Assembly: GCF_000241955.1 (NCBI RefSeq)
Contig: NC_016818.1
Span: 2,418,001-2,482,000, forward strand
DNA: 64,000 bases
Direction of reading: 5' to 3'
Source of the DNA: Rahnella aquatilis CIP 78.65 = ATCC 33071
GTDB taxonomy: Bacteria > Pseudomonadota > Gammaproteobacteria > Enterobacterales > Enterobacteriaceae
Position 1 is the first letter of the stretch. Every line of letters begins with the position of its first letter. This document shows, piece by piece, positions 60,679-64,000 of this stretch. Position numbers and translations under genes: made by a program. Under the pieces are notes generated by a model, which saw nothing but the letters and a program-made list of their open reading frames with translations, was not told where the DNA came from and made no database searches.

Positions 60679-60721
60679 GAGCCGAATGAAAGAGTTATTC
60701 GGCTCATTATACGAGCCGAAT
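60679..60721. promoter_or_regulatory. Alternating GAGCCGAAT operator array at the fic promoter
   Basis: GAGCCGAAT at 60679-60687, ATTCGGCTC at 60697-60705 and GAGCCGAAT at 60713-60721, with a partial CGGCTCAT at 60734-60741. The two inner copies flank the -10 box. Probably bound by the HTH of the Fic protein itself, giving autorepression. Confidence 0.7.
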
Positions 60722-60733
60722 AGGGTTTGTAAA
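60706..60733 (-). promoter_or_regulatory. Sigma-70 promoter of the fic fusion gene
   Basis: TTTACA (60733-60728) and TATAAT (60711-60706) separated by 16 bp on the minus strand. Transcription would begin near 60699, leaving a leader of about 34 nt to the ATG at 60665. Confidence 0.75.
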
Positions 60734-60757
60734 CGGCTCATAAAAATTTGCAACATA

Positions 60758-61297
60758 TTAAAGAAGAACAGGGTGGCTAACCAGTTGGCTTTCGGTATAC
60801 CGGTGGATCATAAATGACGGAGAATCGTTCACGGGAGGAACAATTTCTGTGCCAAACCATAAAGGGTTTTCCGGACAGATAGATCCGCAAATATAAGCCG
60901 GTATTCCTGCCAGTTGGCCGACCACTGAGCGGTGAACATGGCCTGCTGAGATAGCGATGGGTTTTCGCGGATGCTCACTTAAAAACTCAGCCAGTTTTGC
61001 CACATCGCCACACATTATCTGATCTAAAGGCGGAATGCCGCTGCGGATAACCGGATGATGCATGAAAACAATGGAATCCGCAGGACCGTCGCTGGTCAGA
61101 TTTTCTGCCAGCCACGGCAGATGTGCGCCCACGGTGCCTGAGGGATTTCCCGGTATCCAGTTGTCGTCAATCAAATCACCGGTCAGCACAAGGGCGTCAG
61201 GCGCAATGAAATCAATCCACGACAGTGCGCGTTCAAAACGTGCGAGGTTATCATTATTTTCTGCTGCATGAATGTCAGACACCTGAGCGATAATCAC
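60758..61297 (-). CDS. CpdA-like metallophosphoesterase, internally deleted
   Basis: A 179-residue relative of class III cyclic-nucleotide phosphodiesterases (usually about 250-275 aa). Present are SDIH (Asp8, His10), TGDLIDD (39-45), MHHPV and SAGHVHRS. The GNHD/E motif is missing: the sequence goes from DDNWIPGN directly to PSGTVGAHLPWL, with some 60-90 residues lost in frame. One metal-ligand Asn-His dyad is therefore absent, so activity is doubtful and it may be a decaying gene. The GTG at 61297 follows CGGAGG. It starts 80 bp from dif. Confidence 0.7.
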   Translation of the reverse strand: MIIAQVSDIHAAENNDNLARFERALSWIDFIAPDALVLTGDLIDDNWIPGNPSGTVGAHLPWLAENLTSDGPADSIVFMHHPVIRSGIPPLDQIMCGDVAKLAEFLSEHPRKPIAISAGHVHRSVVGQLAGIPAYICGSICPENPLWFGTEIVPPVNDSPSFMIHRYTESQLVSHPVLL

Positions 61298-61376
61298 CAA
61301 AGACCTCCGGGGGAGAATTTTCCGTTATCGGGAATAAGAACACTGTGAATGTAGACGATACAGGATGGATAATCAA

Positions 61377-61404
61377 AGTGCGTATAATGTATATTATGTT
61401 AAAT
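61377..61404. other. dif: dif chromosome dimer resolution site
   Basis: XerC arm AGTGCGTATAA, centre TGTATA and XerD arm TTATGTTAAAT. Centre and XerD arm equal E. coli dif; the XerC arm differs from GGTGCGCATAA at two positions, one of them (first base) variable in the gammaproteobacterial consensus. It is the recombination site of XerC/XerD activated by FtsK at the division septum. It lies in a 280-bp gene-free gap, 3.6 kb from the Ter site. Confidence 0.95.
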
Positions 61405-61577
61405 GCGATAATAAACCCCGCACTCACTGAGTACCTGTCCTTTATCCTGCCTCACCTGCTCCGTTAAACGTCTCCTGACGATAATGATTTGATCGCGCTA
61501 CGTGAATTCTGAGATTCATTCAATACCAATGTGCTGCAGAATTTATGTAGCGAATCCATTTATTCATCCCTCCGGCG

Positions 61578-62183
61578 CTATAAACCGGCATAGGCTTTTT
61601 CAACTTTGGCCATATATCTCGGTGCCTGCGGTGCCGGATGATACTGACGGACATGCCAGTTAAAAGCTTCCGGCGTAAGCTGATTAATCATCCTGATTGC
61701 CGTCTGCCGGTTACTGGAAAACGTCCGCAACAATGCGCCTGCACCATTAGCATAGGCCACTTCTGTAGCATAACGGCGTGTCAGCGGATCATTGATCCAG
61801 TTGAGTTGCTGGCGTTGTAACGCACTGATATAGGCGGTGCCCAAATCAATGTTGGTTTCGGGATCCAGTAAATCATCATTGTCAGGACAACCCCGTTTTC
61901 CTTTATAACGGTATGCGTCACAACCGCTGGTCGAGGCTTTCAGTTGCATCAAACCGATGGCATTTGAGGGACTGACGGCCTCGGGATTAAATCCGGATTC
62001 CACCTGAATAATAGCTTTAACAAGTTTACGGTCGACTTTATATTCATCGGCCGCATCTTCAATCTCATCATCCCAGGCATGGGTGTCGTATTTTTTATAA
62101 TGAGGTTTACTGGAACAGCCCGCCAGAATCATTAGCATAACTAACACACTGAATTTTTTATGTTTATTGAATGATGAGATCAT
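61578..62183 (-). CDS. emtA: Membrane-bound endo-type lytic transglycosylase EmtA (MltE)
   Basis: A 201-residue lipoprotein. The lipobox LAGC is near residue 22. The SLT domain has the catalytic Glu in IIQVESGFNPEAV, then NAIGLMQLKASTSGCDAYR, and ends with VAYANGAGALLRTFSSNRQTA and HPAPQAPRYMAKVEKAY, nearly as in E. coli EmtA. It cleaves peptidoglycan internally at the outer membrane inner face. The start at 62183 follows GGGAAG. Confidence 0.9.
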   Translation of the reverse strand: MISSFNKHKKFSVLVMLMILAGCSSKPHYKKYDTHAWDDEIEDAADEYKVDRKLVKAIIQVESGFNPEAVSPSNAIGLMQLKASTSGCDAYRYKGKRGCPDNDDLLDPETNIDLGTAYISALQRQQLNWINDPLTRRYATEVAYANGAGALLRTFSSNRQTAIRMINQLTPEAFNWHVRQYHPAPQAPRYMAKVEKAYAGL

Positions 62184-62402
62184 AATCTTCCCGGATTGAA
62201 ATAAGTAATTCTCCACGTTGATAAGATACCGTTATCGTCACTCAGGGTCATGTATTAATGAGGGTTTTACAGAGACTCAGCGGTGCCAAAAGTGCGAAAT
62301 CCTGTCTGTACGCCCTGCTCTCACTTTAATACGCTTTCTTGAAGACTTCATAAAAGCACTCCCGGGTTTGACTTATATAATACAGATTGTATTTTTAATG
62401 CC

Positions 62403-63392
62403 ATGAACACATTCCTGATTATCGTCCCCGACGGGGGCATGTTATTCGAAGCAGCAGGCATTGCTGACATCCTCACGCAGGCAAACCGACTGCTGCCTTC
62501 CGACGTCAATCCTGACGCCAGAAACGCCCCCTATCGGGTAACGGTGGCGACCACGCAGCCGCATCGTGTCGTTCACGGTATCTCAGGGCTTAATTTGCTC
62601 GCGGATCACCGATTGTGCGATCTTGATCCGACATTGCCCCGTGACACTGTCTTAGTGACCGGAAAAGGGTTGTCTGAGGCAGAAGGTTCCGACGTTGTCC
62701 GCTGGCTGCAACAGGCTGCGCCGCATGCCCGCCGCGTGGTGTCTATCTGTGGCGGCGCGGTTTTGCTCGCCCAGGCGGGATTACTCAACGGACGCCACGC
62801 CACCACACACTGGCGTCTGATCGACAGCCTGCAGGCACAATATCCGCAAGTGAAGGTTGAACGCGGCCCGATGTATGTTCAGGATGGGCCGGTCTGGACT
62901 TCTGGCGGCGTCAGCTCAGGCTTTGACCTCACGCTGGCATTGGTTGAAGAAGATCATGGTTTCAGCATCGCCAAAAATGTTGCTCAGGATTTAGTGATGT
63001 TTCTCCGGCGTCCAGGTGGACAGTCGCAATTTAGTCGCTATCTTTTGAATCAGGCCAGCAGTGGCCCCATCCGCGAACTTCAGGCCTGGTTGCCTGAAAA
63101 TCTCACCGGCGATTTATCTGTCGAAAACCTTGCTGAACGTGTTGCGATGAGTCCGCGAAATTTTACGCGCGTTTTCACCCGCGAAACCGGCGTAACCCCG
63201 GCAAAATATGTTGAGGAAGTGAGGCTGAGCGTCGCGCGGCAGCTTCTGGAACAAACGACACAAAGCATGGAGCGCATCGCCCTCACCACCGGCTTCGGCG
63301 GCGGGCTGAACCTGCGTCGCGTTTTTGAACGAAATTTACAACTGACACCGACAGAATACAGAGAACGCTTTTGCTCCAGAATGTTGGCGTAA
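62403..63392 (+). CDS. GlxA-type AraC-family regulator with DJ-1/PfpI domain
   Basis: A 329-residue regulator. The N-terminal DJ-1/PfpI-like domain (about residues 1-185) has the nucleophile-elbow VVSICGGAVLLAQAGLL. The C-terminal double HTH (about residues 225-325) has LSVENLAERVAMSPRNFTRV and TTGFGGGLNLRRVFERNL. The gene is 78 bp upstream of the gap gene on the same strand, which it may control. Its ribosome site is poor. The ligand is unknown. Confidence 0.86.
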   Translation: MNTFLIIVPDGGMLFEAAGIADILTQANRLLPSDVNPDARNAPYRVTVATTQPHRVVHGISGLNLLADHRLCDLDPTLPRDTVLVTGKGLSEAEGSDVVRWLQQAAPHARRVVSICGGAVLLAQAGLLNGRHATTHWRLIDSLQAQYPQVKVERGPMYVQDGPVWTSGGVSSGFDLTLALVEEDHGFSIAKNVAQDLVMFLRRPGGQSQFSRYLLNQASSGPIRELQAWLPENLTGDLSVENLAERVAMSPRNFTRVFTRETGVTPAKYVEEVRLSVARQLLEQTTQSMERIALTTGFGGGLNLRRVFERNLQLTPTEYRERFCSRMLA

Positions 63393-63470
63393 ATTGATTC
63401 TTTATTGTCATTTACGCCATTCCTCCTGCGTACTAGATTAACTGTAAAGCAGATAACTAAGGAGTTCATC

Positions 63471-64000
63471 ATGGTCAAAGTAGGTATCAATGGTTTCGGC
63501 AGGATTGGACGGAATGTTTTGCGCGCCGCACTCGGGCGTGACGACTTCCAGGTAGTGGCAATTAACGATCTTACGGACAGTAAGACCCTCGCTCATCTTC
63601 TGAAATATGACTCACTCTCAGGCACGTTAAAAGCGGACGTCGAAGCTGGCGAAGGCGAATTGCGGGTTGACGGGAAACCGGTGCGCGTCTTCTCAGAAAG
63701 AGATCCCGCAGCAATTCCATGGAGCACTATGGGTGTTGATATCGTTATCGAAGCTACCGGTTTCTTTACTGAAAAAGCGAAAGCTGAAGTTCACATCACC
63801 CACGGCGGAGCAAAACGCGTCATTATTTCTGCACCGGCTAAAAATGATGACATCACTATTGTGATGGGTGTTAATGACGGCGAATACGACCCGGCAAAAC
63901 ACAAAGTAGTCAGCAACGGCAGTTGCACCACCAACGGTCTGGCCCCTGCGGCTCAGGTTCTGCATCAGACCTTCGGCATTGAACACGGTCTGATGAACAC
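63471..64000 (+). CDS. Type I glyceraldehyde-3-phosphate dehydrogenase (5' part, runs off the window)
   Basis: The first 176 codons are present. It has the NAD loop GINGFGRIGRNVLRAAL, AINDLTDSKTLAHLLKYDS, IEATGFFT and the catalytic cysteine in SNGSCTTNGLAP. NDLTDSKTLAHLLKYDS is typical of the Gram-positive-like GAPDH group rather than enterobacterial GapA. The active-site loop reads SNGSCTTNG where most have SNASCTTNC. AAGGAG precedes the ATG. It is probably an additional paralogue with its own AraC-type regulator. Confidence 0.88.
   Translation, partial: MVKVGINGFGRIGRNVLRAALGRDDFQVVAINDLTDSKTLAHLLKYDSLSGTLKADVEAGEGELRVDGKPVRVFSERDPAAIPWSTMGVDIVIEATGFFTEKAKAEVHITHGGAKRVIISAPAKNDDITIVMGVNDGEYDPAKHKVVSNGSCTTNGLAPAAQVLHQTFGIEHGLMN

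Noticed and set aside
60666..60707. An upstream ATG at 60707 could extend the Fic protein by 14 residues.
   Set aside because: It lies inside the TATAAT box of the predicted promoter, so it would not be in the mRNA; ATG 60665 fits the normal Fic start.

Overview
The window looks like an enterobacterial chromosome, probably from the Rahnella/Serratia/Ewingella side of the Enterobacterales. That placement is inferred from E. coli-like gene neighbourhoods (ydgJ, add, malY-malX-malI, ynfA/ynfB, ydfG, ydgA, manA, fumC, tus), moderate-to-high GC, and many accessory ABC-transporter operons. It lies in the replication terminus: it carries tus, a Ter site 10 bp upstream of tus, and a dif recombination site near 61.38 kb that differs from E. 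coli dif at only two positions.

Left part (1-17.6 kb). The tail of an FMN-dependent hydroxyacid dehydrogenase and a YbdH-like dehydrogenase precede an IS3-family element (1474-2887). The element sits inside a palindromic repeat and is flanked by a 4-bp duplication. A leftward operon (9029 to 2994) encodes a sulfonate/nitrate-type ABC importer, a histidinol-dehydrogenase paralogue with altered active site, an aminoglycoside-phosphotransferase-fold kinase and an SDR. Its leader carries a sigma-54-type promoter and a 17-bp NtrC-type site, which implies control by nitrogen limitation. Across a LysR gene, a rightward operon encodes an argininosuccinate-lyase-like C-N lyase, a polar amino-acid ABC importer, two polysaccharide-deacetylase-fold proteins (one apparently metal-free) and an MmgE/PrpD protein. 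This looks like an uncharacterised catabolic route.

Middle part (17.6-38.3 kb). Core genes follow: ydgJ, a YfeH-like symporter, add, malY-malX-malI with MalI operators, a DUF1161 protein, ynfB, ynfA, a LysR regulator, an AzgA-type purine permease and ydfG. Next is a sugar ABC operon (binding protein, two permeases, PfkB kinase, ATPase, aldo-keto reductase) divergent from a ROK regulator; the same 17-bp sequence precedes both. An AT-rich gene at 37735-38319 encodes a YopT-type (C58) cysteine-protease-like protein.

Purine block (38.4-50.8 kb). guaD, a RutR-like TetR regulator and xdhABC form one operon. It is preceded by two RutR-type operators and a sigma-54 promoter. An Fe(III)/phosphonate-type ABC operon, an unknown membrane protein and a GntR regulator follow.

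Right part (50.8-64 kb). fetAB, ydgA, manA, fumC and tus-Ter are followed by a pertussis/cholera-toxin-like ADP-ribosyltransferase gene, tag, a Fic protein fused in frame to a YqfB-like ASCH domain, an internally deleted phosphoesterase, dif, emtA, a GlxA-type regulator and the start of a second-type GAPDH gene.

A GC-rich palindromic repeat built on ctcccct-tcgc-aggggag recurs at least seven times. No tRNA, rRNA or CRISPR array was seen.
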